This document shows positions 1 through 9,944 of a stretch of DNA of 64,000 nt, one piece after another. The translations under genes and the position numbers were made by a program. The stretch is from Erigeron canadensis. Lineage: Eukaryota; Streptophyta; Magnoliopsida; Asterales; Asteraceae. The notes beneath the pieces are model-generated. The model ran no database searches. It had not been told where the DNA came from and saw only the letters and a list, made by a program, of their open reading frames with translations. The DNA lies in contig NC_057764.1 of assembly GCF_010389155.1 (NCBI RefSeq), positions 6,448,001 through 6,512,000 on the forward strand, written 5' to 3'. Every line of letters starts with the position of its first letter. Within the stretch, counting starts at the first letter, position 1.

Positions 1-226
1 AATGATTTACGAATTCTTGAGAGATATTCACGAATTTACGAGCTAAGGTTATTTGTTCCTTCGTGTGTTCTTCTACACGAACCACAAGCCTTGTGCATCT
101 CCTTGGGTTGGTTAATTTTTATTAACCACCAAAAGGAAATAGCAATCTAGTTATCTCAAGAGGATTCCGCACTCTTGACATAATGAATCACGTCTTATTA
201 CGATCCACGCAACAATAGGGCACCTT
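1..226. other. Flank downstream of the truncated copia element, no gene
   Basis: No open frame continues the copia protease beyond position 227, and the GAG-pre-integrase and integrase domains that should follow on the minus strand are missing. The stretch resembles retroelement LTR or linker DNA rather than coding sequence, but I cannot assign it to a family. The copia element is therefore broken, or interrupted by another insertion, near this boundary. Confidence 0.4.
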
Positions 227-490
227 TCAAAGAACTTGAAGGTTGTTGTCACAGAATTGTCCAACACTGAACAAGTTATGACTTAATCGTTCAACATAGT
301 GAACTTTCTTAATGACAATTCCATTGCGTTCAATATCACCATAGCCTAAGATAGGAGCGAAATTGTTGTTACCAAATCGAACAGTTCCCATGAATCGTTC
401 GATAAAGTTCTTGAGCAATGCTTTATTGCCAGTCATGTGTTTTGAACACCCGGAATCGAGTATCCAAACACAGATGGTTATTTCCTGCAA
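227..490 (-). pseudogene. Copia aspartic protease, N-terminal fragment
   Basis: The 87-residue frame carries the copia protease active site as D-S-G-C-S followed by K-H-M-T-G near residues 12-21, and the later hydrophobic block L-S-H-N-L-F-S-V-G-Q-F. This enzyme cuts the Gag-Pol polyprotein inside virus-like particles. The frame is shifted relative to the spacer ORF that ends at 501, so the polyprotein is broken here. After the L-Q-V-L end the GAG-pre-integrase zinc domain normally follows, but only stops are seen. Family assignment is firm; function is lost. Confidence 0.85.
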
Positions 491-1066
491 TCAAATAGAA
501 TTAACCGACTTTAGGTACCCACTTGAAGACTGGTCCTTTGTGGTTAGTTAAAACAGGCAGGGTATATAACTTAGGATACGCATACAAACATGCTTTAGTG
601 TCAACATAGGCATTAACAAGCACATTATCAACAAACACATTTGGATTAAACCAATAAACATTAACACACGATTCAAAAGTAACATGTCTATCACCATTCA
701 AACCATACACACGAGAATTAACATCGTTTACAACATCACAAGGCTTAGCCTTGGCACCATTAACATTGTTTAACACAGAGGACTTAAAAGATAAATTGTT
801 TGACTCAACAGAAACATGCTTCTTCTTACTAACAGCTTTTCTCCGTTTCCTTTTCTTCCTTTTCTCAACTTTAGTGATCTTAGGTACTAAAGACTTAGCT
901 ACCCGTTTAGACTCACTAATCAAGCTCTTTCCACTTGTTGGATTGACACTAAGAAGATTAGAACGAGAGTTTTGAAGCACTTTTATCATTTTAGACTCTT
1001 TTGGAGGTGCGGAAACTTCTTGTTTCTTAGGTTTATCATGAAAAAACCAACCATATCTATCCCTAT

Positions 1067-2050
1067 TAAGGCTGGCAATTTTGACATGAAACCTGTTAAC
1101 ATGACACGACACGACCTGTTCTTAACAGGTTTCGTGTTTAACCTTAACAAGTTTCGTGTCTTAACAGGTCCGGACCTGTTAAGACACGAAAATTACCGTG
1201 TCTTAACAGGTTCGAACCTGTTAGACCTGTTAAAAGACATGTTAACATACACTTATATCATACATTATTATTATTATTAATTACTAATATTAAAATAGTA
1301 AGACATAATATAAACGGAGTTGTAAAAATGCATCTGACCCTTATCCCACCAACTCTTAATTTCTCTTTCTTTTCTTACCTATCTTTTCTTACCTATCTTT
1401 TCTTTGACCAAATCTTATTCCTTACACAACAACAGATCTCATCTTCCAGCCTCAAAAAAATTCTATGCATTCTAATTTATATCAAAGATAAGATAAGAAG
1501 ATATTCTTTGAGTAAGTATCTCCACTATTGAAATCAGATTCCGGTGGATCCGCTAGTGGATGGAGATATTGCCACCTTATCAAGTTCTGATTGGAAACGT
1601 CAACGACAATCAAGAAAAACCAGATCGCTTTTCTTTCTTCTTCTTTTTGCGTTATAGATCTAGTGCTTATTTCTTCTTCATCTTCATATTTAATCTTCAT
1701 CGTTATATTTCTACATATCTAGGGTTTATTGCTTTAAACTTGTATGGAATCTGGTTCAGGTATGTGTTTGTATATGGATCGGTTTTGGATTAATGTGTTT
1801 ATGTATACATTTCTAGACATAGCTAATATAGATATAGAGACATCATATGTATACGAATATGAATATGAGTTTACATTCCCAGAAAGAGAGAAAAATTTTT
1901 AACAGGTTTTTTAACATGTCTTTAGCAGGTGCACCTGTTAATTTTCGTGTTTAAAAAAAATGACACGATTAGTTAACAGGTCGTGTTCGTGTTTGACCTT
2001 AACAGGTTCGTATCTTAACAGGTCGTGTCGAACCTGTTATGCCAGCCTTA
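1067..2050. mobile_element. Non-autonomous hAT element (984 bp), 8-bp TSD
   Basis: Terminal inverted repeats TAAGGCTGGCA (1067-1077) and TGCCAGCCTTA (2040-2050) are flanked by a perfect 8-bp direct duplication ATCCCTAT at 1059-1066 and 2051-2058, the hAT signature. Subterminal regions are packed with direct and inverted copies of TTAACAGGT and its complement, for example near 1095-1250 and 1900-2035. No transposase is encoded, so mobility would depend on an enzyme supplied elsewhere. It sits inside the copia spacer ORF and is therefore younger than that copia insertion. Confidence 0.93.
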
Positions 2051-2758
2051 ATCCCTATACCTAGTTGCACCATTTGAAGCATCCCTAGTTAGCAAAACTG
2101 AGCTAGATTTAGATACTTTAGGTAATGAACTAGATTGAGAATTAGATAAAGAAACATTTGAATTGATTTCCAGAAGCTTCTCTTTGTTGTATTTGATTTT
2201 GGGAATAGCCTCAACTTGTTTGGTTTTGACATGCTTTTCCAAGGAAGGACACTTTGTTTTTAACTTATTGATTCTTGGTTTTTTGACAGTCTTTGGTTCA
2301 GTTTTGACAAGTTTTGGAATAACTTGTTTCTTTGAATAATGTGAAGTTGGATCTTTGGAAAACAATTTTGGAGATTCCTCTTTTGATTCAACTTTGATTT
2401 TGGTGGATTCAATCTTTTTCTCAATTTCAGAATCAAAAGCATATTCTCCCTCCATGAATTTATCAAAATCATCTTTTGTGAAAGGTTCAACCGGAGAGAT
2501 TTTTGAAAAATTAGGAATCTTGTTATCCAACTTTACATTATGGGTAGTCTCAGGAATTAGATCAACTTGAGCTGACATATCTTTGGTTTCACAAGAAATT
2601 AGAGTAGAAGTATCAACACCTATACTAGCACTAAGCTTAGGGTGAACAACTAATTCTTCAAGAGAATCACAAGTGAAAAACCTATAGTAGTACCATATCA
2701 AGACTAAACTATGTGCAAGTTCGTCATTAGATAAATCAGATTGCACATAATCATCAGC

Positions 2759-2896
2759 TATAGTAGCAGTAGTTTGACATGAACACTCAAGATAATCAGT
2801 CAAGGTCTGGGTGGAGGAATTAGTAGATGAAACACAAGTAGTCTGAGTGGAATGGTCTACTTCAGCACTTAGATAAGTTTGAGTAGAAACATTTAC
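2759..2896 (-). repeat. 12-residue tandem repeat with S-T-Q-T cores
   Basis: Within the spacer ORF, residues about 315-360 read as four consecutive units of 12 residues. Three carry S-T-Q-T at residues 318, 330 and 342, and the fourth has the variant S-C-Q-T at 353-356. The flanks of the units differ, so only the core is conserved. A related degenerate S-A-Q-V follows near 422. The T-Q-T core is the known anchor of dynein light chain LC8 binding motifs; binding here is inference. Confidence 0.85.
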
Positions 2897-3932
2897 ACAA
2901 ACTTTCTTGGTGTCTACATCAATTAATTCATTCTCTAAACTTTGATTTTGAGACTTGAGATGATCAATGACTTGTTGTTGAGAATTCACCTTTTGTTGTA
3001 AACCTTCTATTTGTTTTTCCAAAAATGTGGATAGAACATACATTTTAGTAGGTTTAGGTGAAATACCAATTGACTCTTCGTTTTGAAAATTTGACACTAT
3101 TTCTTCTAATTTGAAAATTGAAGATTCTTTAAAATTACATGAAGCATTTATAGCATCATAGTTGACCAAAAATTCAGTTTGAGGTATTTTCTCAACATCA
3201 TCAGTCTCAAATTTGTCATCCGGTGGACGAATAAATTGTTGTACCATACCAAGACGAAGAAATTTTTCATCATACAGAGGTTCAATTTGGTCTTTTGCCT
3301 TTTGTAATGGAGTGATATTCTCAAATCCCAACCCATGAAGAAGTTCTGATTTGTCAATTTTCGACTTGTTGAAATAGGCGGTAAAATCCAAAAAAGGGTT
3401 TTGTTCAACTTTATATAACTTCTCTTGATAGAAAAGTATATTCTTTTTGAATTCCTCAATTTGGTTTTTAAGATTATCAATCTCAACACCTTTTAAAAAA
3501 CAAGTATGATTTAAATCAGAAATCTCTCTTTCTAGTTCAACATTGTTTGGTTTGGATTCTTGAAGCTTTTTATTAAGAATATCAACATCCATTTGTCTAG
3601 CATTTGCTCGAAGCCACTCATTGGTCTTTTGAATTTCAAGATCTTGATTGGTTTTTTCAAGATCATGAATGGTCTTTTCAAGATTGTGGCATTTATGTAA
3701 TAACTTAGAATCAGGAGAGGCATTCAACGCACATTCTTTAACCAACATTTGATCTTTGTAAGTTTGAAAATCTTGTTTAATAGTGTCATTAATCAAAAAG
3801 TAATTTTGAATATTCTTCAAAGAGTTTTGAAAATTCACTTTTAGAAAATGAAATACTATTTTTCAACTTCTTATTTTTGTTGGTTAAAGACGTGATATGA
3901 GTTGTCAAGTTTGATAGAGCTAAATCAAACGA

Positions 3933-5204
3933 CTATTTATCTTTAACTATCGAAAAAACAGAGTGTAGATTTACCTCATCATCCGGGTACTCATCATCAG
4001 TGCTTTCAGCCTCAAAAGCTTTGTCCTTGGCCAACCTCGCCATGAAGCACACATTTGCAGAGAGATCTTCATCTTCATCATCCGAGAGCAACAGCCATTT
4101 GTCATCTTCAGCAAGCAATGCATGACCGGCTTCCACTTGCTTTGCCAATAACATCTTCTGCTTGTAGTACTCATAGTTCTGCTTTCGAGGTTGCTTGCAA
4201 TTTATTGCAAAATGACCAGGATTTCCACAATTGTAGCACTTTTTGTCAGAAACTTTACCCTTCTCAACAACTTGTTTGTCATAACCTTCAACTTTCTTTT
4301 CCACATGCTTGGATCCACTTGATTCACCTTGACCATTATTCTTTGAATGGTAGTGTTCCTTCTTGGGAAATGCACTTGTGGAAGAAGTGCGGAGATTATT
4401 GTTTGTTGGCCTCGCTTTGTAGAACTTTCTCTTGAAGTGCTTGGTAACTGCGGCAAGAGCTTGATATAATTCGTCAGAAACACCATCTCTTGGAGCCAAC
4501 ATATCATCTCCCTCCTCATCAGACGAAGAAACAACTACCATTTGCCTTTTAAGAGCTTCAGAAACCTTCTTTTCAACAGTTAATGCCAAAGGATCAGAAG
4601 ATACAACTTCTGGCATTTTGTTCGATGAAGCTTTGTTCAGGACTTGATGTTCATTGAGTTTGAAGGATTCATGAAGATTATGGATGGAGAACTTGGCCAG
4701 ATTTTGATGTTGCTTAATCTGAGTTCCATAATCTTCCCACTTGACATTGCAGAATCTACAGTAGACAGCCTCTAGAGATTCATTTGGCAATTTGCTGAAG
4801 TTGTCAAACTCAGTCAACACATTTGTCAATCTAATTGTTGAAGTTAGGTCAGATCCTTCCATTTGTCTTGCCACCTCATCCCATATCTCCTTGGCTGTAT
4901 CATAAGAATCAACAGAACCATAGATTTCATCTGGCAGTGCTTTGTATAAGCATGATCTAGCTCTGTTATCTGCAGTTATTCGATCTTTTTGTTCAGCATT
5001 CAAAAGATCAAGAGTGAGTATTGCACCAGTGGTGGGATGGCGATGAACGACAAGTCCATTAAGGATGGAATCTTTAAGAAGGTGACCATTTGGTTGACAT
5101 TCCACATAATCCATGAATCTTTTCTTCCATAGTCCATAAGAACCACGGTAGAGAACTGGAGGTCTCGTGTCAGAACCTAATGCCAAAGCTTCACGAGAAG
5201 CCAT
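3933..5204 (-). CDS. Copia Gag (nucleocapsid) protein
   Basis: The 423-residue frame starts M-A-S-R-E-A. The N-terminal half resembles the plant copia Gag (UBN2/Retrotran_gag) fold, with W-x-x-V-x-x-Q-M-E-G near residue 110. A CCHC zinc knuckle C-x2-C-x4-H-x4-C (C-Y-N-C to I-N-C) lies near residues 322-335, followed by an acidic tail (about 360-415). Gag packages element RNA in cytoplasmic particles. The frame ends in a TAG at 3933-3935. Beyond it the same frame stays open for about 50 codons with coiled-coil-like sequence, so the stop may be a mutation in a longer Gag-Pol frame. The ATG is the first in frame after the leader. Confidence 0.9.
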   Translation of the reverse strand: MASREALALGSDTRPPVLYRGSYGLWKKRFMDYVECQPNGHLLKDSILNGLVVHRHPTTGAILTLDLLNAEQKDRITADNRARSCLYKALPDEIYGSVDSYDTAKEIWDEVARQMEGSDLTSTIRLTNVLTEFDNFSKLPNESLEAVYCRFCNVKWEDYGTQIKQHQNLAKFSIHNLHESFKLNEHQVLNKASSNKMPEVVSSDPLALTVEKKVSEALKRQMVVVSSSDEEGDDMLAPRDGVSDELYQALAAVTKHFKRKFYKARPTNNNLRTSSTSAFPKKEHYHSKNNGQGESSGSKHVEKKVEGYDKQVVEKGKVSDKKCYNCGNPGHFAINCKQPRKQNYEYYKQKMLLAKQVEAGHALLAEDDKWLLLSDDEDEDLSANVCFMARLAKDKAFEAESTDDEYPDDEVNLHSVFSIVKDK

Positions 5205-5263
5205 TTGAAAGAGATTTGATTTGGAACTTGAATTAGAATGAAAGTTGAAAATATCTGAAGTTG

Positions 5264-6076
5264 AAACGATCTTGGAGAAGATCGTCGGATAAGATCGTTT
5301 GGAGAAGATCGTCCTAGAAGTATGAAGTAAGACGAATTGAAACAGATCGTCTTAGGTTTTAAAAAAAATGAGACGATTCAAGGAAGATCGTCTTGAAGAA
5401 CCTTGGATGAAATTTGATTAAGTATTGAATGAAAAGCGAAATTTAATGATGATTTTGTCTTTTGGAATTAGAAACTGAAACTGAATGAAAGTGATTGAAA
5501 GTTGAAATTTGAAACTGAAAGAAATGGAAATGAAACGATCTTGAGGAAGATCGTCTTGGAATTTTGAAGATGAAAAATGAGACGGTCTTGTATAAGATCG
5601 TATTGGGAGACTGGAAAATTTTCTAAGTATTTTTGAGAAATTTTGACAGGATTTTGTTTTGAATTGGAAGGAATTAATTTGAGCAAAACCAATCAATAAT
5701 GATCGATTACCAGGAAGTGTGTGATTCCTAATCACAACAACTTCAAACAATCAACCACACCAACTCAACAAATAACAGACACTGAGACGATCTTGGTCAA
5801 GATCGTCCTTGAGTCAGGTAACTGAGACGATCTTGGCAAGATCGTCTTAGTTTTCTGCCAATAATTTTCAAAGAATTAACTTTGATTTTGACCAAAACCA
5901 ATCCAAAAAGGATTAGTTAGCCACAACCAACACTTTCCAACACTTAACACTTGCTAGAACAATCTTTTGAGGATCGTCCTACAAGCCACAACACATAAAG
6001 TATGAATGAATGAAAATTCAAACACTGAGACGATTTGCAGAGGATCGTCCTAGTGAGAGTCGTTCTGAGATCGTCT
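5264..6076. repeat. Array of GACGATC/GATCGTC inverted-repeat words in the copia leader
   Basis: About ten imperfect dyads of the form ACGATCTTG, 3-8 bases, AAGATCGTC occur at roughly 5265-5286, 5292-5314, 5370-5393, 5533-5557, 5580-5604, 5784-5808, 5824-5849, 5957-5980, 6026-6051 and 6059-6076. They sit between the primer site and the Gag start. The spacing is irregular, so this is not a simple tandem repeat. Each could form a short hairpin in the leader RNA or a palindromic protein site in DNA. Confidence 0.85.
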
Positions 6077-6483
6077 TCTTCATCAAACCAGTATTAACAA
6101 ACTCCATTGATGACTTTTAAAGCTTCAATATCTTTCAATTTACTTGGAGTTAGAACCTGAAACCACTTGCAAAGCGTTTGTAATTACGTCCGCAACAAAT
6201 CCTTGAACAAAATTCATCTAAAAACACAACAGAATCAAATCCCGAAATTTGAGCGCCAAAAACTCAAAATTCAATTTCGAGTTTTAGATCGAATTGGAAC
6301 TTGAAACTTGACAGGATTATGTTTAAAACTATCAGGAATCTAATGAGGAGTAGAAAACGATGATTTTATGTGATTTTTCTGGTGAAAAAATGATGAAACA
6401 GTGACGATATGAAAAACGGTTTTTAATATGAAATTGGATGAAAATTGAGATCAAAATTAGTTATGGATCGATATCAAAGTGAT

Positions 6484-6500
6484 TTTATACTCTGATACCA
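6484..6500 (-). other. Primer binding site of copia 1
   Basis: On the minus strand TGGTATCAGAG follows the LTR end by two bases. This is the usual complement of the 3' end of plant initiator methionine tRNA and fixes the LTR boundary and the element orientation. Confidence 0.9.
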
Positions 6501-6502
6501 CA

Positions 6503-6814
6503 TGTTATAACACGATTTCTGCTCTTGATTCGATCTCAACAATGGCGGTTCAAGTGTGTGTGTTCTTAGTGTGTTTAGTGTGTGTGATTTTCTAGAGAGA
6601 GAGAAAGAGAAACGATCTGGATTCAGTTGTATGTAAAAATGGATCAAAAAGCTTATGATTGCTAAGGAGTTGAGGGTATTTATAGTATAAATCTACAAAT
6701 AAGCTAATTGATACTCCTAGTCCCTCAACCTTAGAAATCATTTCACCGTGTCTTAACAACCACAAAGTCCACTAACTTAAATTACAATTTATCACTATTT
6801 TTGGATTTCTAACA
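6503..6814 (-). repeat. 5' LTR of copia 1 (312 bp)
   Basis: The minus strand reads TGTTAGAAATCC at 6814 and ends in TTATAACA at 6503, giving TG...CA ends. A TATA-like element (complement of TATTTATAG, 6677-6685) and a GA-rich stretch near 6595-6613 are consistent with an LTR promoter and transcript start. The 3' LTR is not in the window, so age cannot be estimated from LTR divergence. Confidence 0.85.
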
Positions 6815-7058
6815 CGAACTAATAGATGACCGTCAGAAATAGGTACTGTCCGAGTAGGATTTTACAACTTGAGGTACCTTCCGAGTGGAAATGCAAAAGT
6901 TTGTACCAAAAGAGTAATCTCGTGTAAATTTCAGGCACCATCCGTGTAATTTACTCTTATAGAAAAGACAAAAGAAAATAAAATAATCTTAAAAATGGAA
7001 AATAAAGACTCATCCACACGTTTGCAGATATTTGATACTTTTTCTCTTTTGTTATTAG
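6815..7058. other. Intergenic; remnant resembling a Mutator-like arm
   Basis: Positions about 6838-6955 (ending GTGTAATTTACTC) resemble one arm of the long inverted repeats seen at 14884-16336 and 36419-37629. No partner arm is seen nearby. The remainder is AT-rich with no coding signal. Confidence 0.4.
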
Positions 7059-7059
7059 G

Positions 7060-7460
7060 GGGGACAATCAAATAAGAACTGTTTTAAAATAAGAACCGGT
7101 GAGAACACTTAAAAACTACATTTTGATCCATTAAAAGTTCATAAAACTAACATAGTGTATAACTAATTATCATTATTTAAGTGTTTAACAACATATTGGT
7201 ATGTCAAAATCGAGAAAATCATGTTTTTTGTTTAGTGCATCCATCTTGGATGCACATTTTGGATGCACATTCATCAAAATTATGCATCCAACAAAAAACG
7301 TGATTTTACCGAATTTGACGGATCAATAGGTTGTTAAACACTTATATAATGATAATTAGTAATGCACTATGTTAGTTTTATAAGCTTTTAATGCAACAAA
7401 ATAATGTTTTTAAGTATCCTCACCGTTCTTATTTTAAAACTGTTTTTACCAAAGTGTTAT
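7060..7460. mobile_element. Foldback MITE (about 400 bp)
   Basis: The left end GAACTGTTTTAAAATAAGAAC (near 7076) is repeated inverted near 7420-7447, and the inner parts also match in inverted order (TTAAGTGTTTAACAAC versus GTTGTTAAACACTTA, near 7180 and 7331). The middle has two copies of GGATGCACAT. No coding capacity. Class and exact ends are uncertain. Confidence 0.65.
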
Positions 7461-7549
7461 CCTTATTATTATTTAGAATAAAGATGTTGCTCAAGGATAT
7501 ATATACATAGACTTTCACTTATGTTCTATCCTATGCAATTTAAAGCAAT

Positions 7550-8362
7550 TCTCTCTCTATATATATAAAAACCGTTTATGGGTTTTCGTGCGATCACTTT
7601 CTTCTTCAATTTGCCTCCCTATAGATTTAAGCTTTTACAATTTCCGCCGACTATAATATTTTTTCTTCTTCTTTTTGGTTTGCGCGTGCGGGTCCAATAC
7701 TCCAATGGGCCTTTACATACACTTCATTGATCAAATGAATTGATCATTTCCTGCTCCTTTTTATTCGTAGATCATTAATGTATATTTTTTGTATTTTTAG
7801 ATTATTACGTCATGGGATTTAGGCAGAAACCATGAGAACCTTCTCCTATTTAATACGAGTAATAATTTTCCCTAATTGTTTACACGCCAAACAAACAAAT
7901 ATGAGTCTGTTTTGTTCTTTTACGTCTTTATTTATGCTTATACCCGTTTTTAAAATTGTTTTGGTCCTTTTACAATTTATTATACAAAGTTAATGTGCTA
8001 TCCGTGTTCATTTGTATTTTATTTTCTACAGTGATTTATATAGTATTTTTCATTTTTTTTTCCAGTTCACATATGACAGTATAATTTTATTACGTTTTCA
8101 TTCTCTTTTCCTCATTTTGTCATATATATATTTTTTTCAATTAATCATATATATTTGATACATAATTAACATTCATTTTCCTCCTTCAACTAATCATAAG
8201 TATAATCATGTAAATGATCAATATATCTTATATTTATTCACGACAATACATTTTCAGACACACGTTTAGATAAAAATAAATATATGAATGTATCTTTCGT
8301 CTGTATAAGGAGTCTGAAAGCAACGTTATGTCTCCCGAGGTAACGCCCGGGTTAATAACTAG
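7550..8362 (+). mobile_element. Helitron-like element, copy 1
   Basis: The 3' end has a short hairpin (CCCGAGGTAACGCCCGGG) and stops in CTAG at 8359-8362, the Helitron CTRR signature. A TC-rich start near 7550 is plausible. Its last 400 bp (about 7955-8362) align with 8723-9131, a second copy in the same orientation. There is no Rep/helicase gene, so it is non-autonomous. Confidence 0.6.
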
Positions 8363-8374
8363 TATATATATAAA

Positions 8375-9131
8375 TCTCGTTCCTCTTTTTCCGTGCACCA
8401 CACTTTTTCAGCATTTATAGTCCCTGTTGTTTAATAGTTTGCAGTAATAATCCTCTTTTTTAACGGTCGTTAACTTCTGTTTGAGTTTTTAATGGATTTT
8501 CAAGCATTATTAGTCCCTGTTGTTTAATATCTTGCAACAGTAGTCCTTTTTTTTAACGGCTGTTAACTTCCGTTTGAGTTTCTAACGGGTAACAATAACG
8601 AATGAAATAAGGACTTTTTTCTAACTAAGAGTTAAGTCTTTTCTCAAATGGGTGTAGTTTCTTCTTCTTTTTTTTTTTTTTACTTTTGCTTTATACTATT
8701 AACTAAAGTTGTCGTTCTTTAAGTTGTTTTTGGCTTTTTACAATATATTGTACAAAGTTAATATGATATTCGCGGTCATCTGTCTTTCTATTTTGTACAA
8801 TTTCTACAACGATTTATATGATATTTTCCATTTCTTTTCATATTTCACATATTATAGTTTTAGTGCGTTTTCATTCTTTTTTTCCATTTTGTCACATTTT
8901 TTTTCCAATTAAACATATATAGTTAGCTATATGATTAATACATTTTTCCCTTCAGCTATTAATAGAATTGATCATGTAAATGATTACTATATTTTTCGTG
9001 TGTACACAATCATATATTTTAGGACATGCGTTTAAATACAAAAAAAAACAAACGAGTATATCTTCCGCATGTATAAGGTTTTCGAAAATTACGTTATGTC
9101 TCCCGGGGCGAAGCCCGGGTGACGTAACTAA
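8375..9131 (+). mobile_element. Helitron-like element, copy 2, tandem to copy 1
   Basis: It begins A|TCTCG near 8375 and ends with a perfect 6-bp stem CCCGGG-GCGAAG-CCCGGG (about 9101-9118) and CTAA at 9128-9131. The last 400 bp match copy 1. It lies only about 12 bp downstream of copy 1. No ORF of the Helitron replicase is present. Confidence 0.6.
8410..8588 (+). repeat. Imperfect tandem duplication, about 92 bp x 2
   Basis: Two adjacent copies share AGTCCCTGTTGTTTAATA and TTTGAGTTT landmarks (8410-8495 and 8502-8588). They lie inside Helitron copy 2 and have no counterpart at the same place in copy 1. Confidence 0.75.
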
Positions 9132-9395
9132 TTTATTCAAATATTGGGTAGTTCTTGGTTTCTTGCCTTTTGCAATTAGTATATACATTAACATCAAAAG
9201 TCTTGAAATGGTGTAAACTACATTCGCACGAAATTCTATTATTTTATATTTTCTTGCCCACAAATATTTTGGATATCTTTTAGGTTTGTTTTTATTATAG
9301 AATCTTTTTACTTTGTTTTTTCCTTTACAATTTCTTTTTAAAACATCTTTTTATTTAAAATTTTTGGTTTATATATATATAATATATATATAAAT

Positions 9396-9753
9396 GGGTG
9401 AGATAAAATGAGTCCATCTAAAAAAAGTGTAAAAAAAGTTCATTGAGTTTCGTAACTTACACACCACTATCATCATCTAGTACGATATACAAGATTTTTT
9501 TTGTAAAAACACTAAGACTTTCTGGCGTCTGGCCCACCGGAAAATCATGTGTAAGTTACTTACACATGTGTAAGTTACACATGTTGTGTAAGTAACTTAC
9601 ACATGATTTTCCGGCGACACGGTGGCCGGAAAATCATGGTGGTAGGCCGAAAAATCATGATGGTAGTTGGAGATGATCATGGTGGTGGTCGGAGTTAAAG
9701 TTACATGGACTTTTTTTGGACTTTTTTTAGGTGGACTAATTTTATCTTTCCCC
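9396..9753. mobile_element. Foldback MITE with about 49-bp TIRs
   Basis: The left end GGGTGAGATAAAATGAGTCC and the right end GGACTAATTTTATCTTTCCCC are inverted copies extending about 49 bp, including A-rich and T-rich stretches. The element sits in TA-repeat DNA on both sides, so the target duplication cannot be resolved. Its centre contains a near-perfect hairpin (9537-9614). Confidence 0.75.
9537..9614. repeat. Near-perfect 78-bp palindrome
   Basis: About 29-bp arms run from CCGGAAAATCATGTGTAAG to CTTACACATGATTTTCCGG around a loop that itself contains CTTACACATGTGTAAG. The ACACATGTGT word recurs near 9903-9930 and 12648. It would extrude as a strong hairpin. Confidence 0.9.
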
Positions 9754-9785
<32 letters not shown>

Positions 9786-9789
<4 letters not shown>

Positions 9790-9925
9790 AGGTATTTCCT
9801 CCTTTTTCTTCCTTCTTCCTTCCATCTCCGACCACCACCACCATCATCATTTCCGACAACCACCACGATCCTTCGGCGACGCGGACCATCTCCGACAAGA
9901 CTTACACATGTGTAAGTACAACATA
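9786..9925 (+). repeat. Inverted arm A (pairs with 12637-12785)
   Basis: A CT-rich stretch, a CCGACCACCACCA-type stretch and CTTACACATGTG lie in the same order as on the complementary strand of 12785-12637. The two arms are 2.7 kb apart. They probably belong to one large element or to two copies of a family inserted in opposite orientation. Confidence 0.75.
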
Positions 9926-9944
9926 CACATGTGTAGGTTGAATA

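Larger units (their letters stand above)
501..3838 (-). pseudogene. Copia Gag-Pol spacer ORF (coiled-coil), interrupted by a hAT element
   Basis: Two open frames, 3838-2048 and 1112-501, are one reading frame split by the hAT element at 1067-2050: the codons on either side of the 8-bp target duplication are in phase. Together they give roughly 790 residues between Gag and protease. The first 300 residues are rich in K, E, Q, N and L heptads (for example 50-140 and 270-305) and look like coiled coils. Residues 315-360 hold a 12-residue repeat with S-T-Q-T cores. The C-terminal part is Lys-rich. The final residues K-G-P-V-F-K-W-V-P-K precede the protease, as in related plant copia polyproteins. 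The frame shifts before the protease. No enzyme domain is recognised; a structural or trafficking role is only inference. Confidence 0.7.
227..6814 (-). mobile_element. Ty1/copia retrotransposon 1, 5' part, minus strand
   Basis: Read on the minus strand, the order is 5' LTR (6814-6503), initiator-Met-tRNA primer site, a 1.3 kb leader with dyad repeats, Gag (5204-3933), a long coiled-coil spacer ORF (3838-501) and the start of the aspartic protease (490-227). Integrase, reverse transcriptase, RNase H and the 3' LTR are absent from the window, so the element is truncated or continues beyond the left edge. The spacer ORF is interrupted by a hAT element. Protease following Gag on the 5' side fits copia organisation. 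The spacer between Gag and protease is much longer than in textbook copia elements. Confidence 0.85.

Noticed and set aside
3971..4534. Alternative ORFs overlapping Gag
   Set aside because: Shadows of the Gag frame with no independent support.
9667..9941. Short ORFs with Tyr-Ile repeats
   Set aside because: Translation of a TA microsatellite and a CCACCA stretch.
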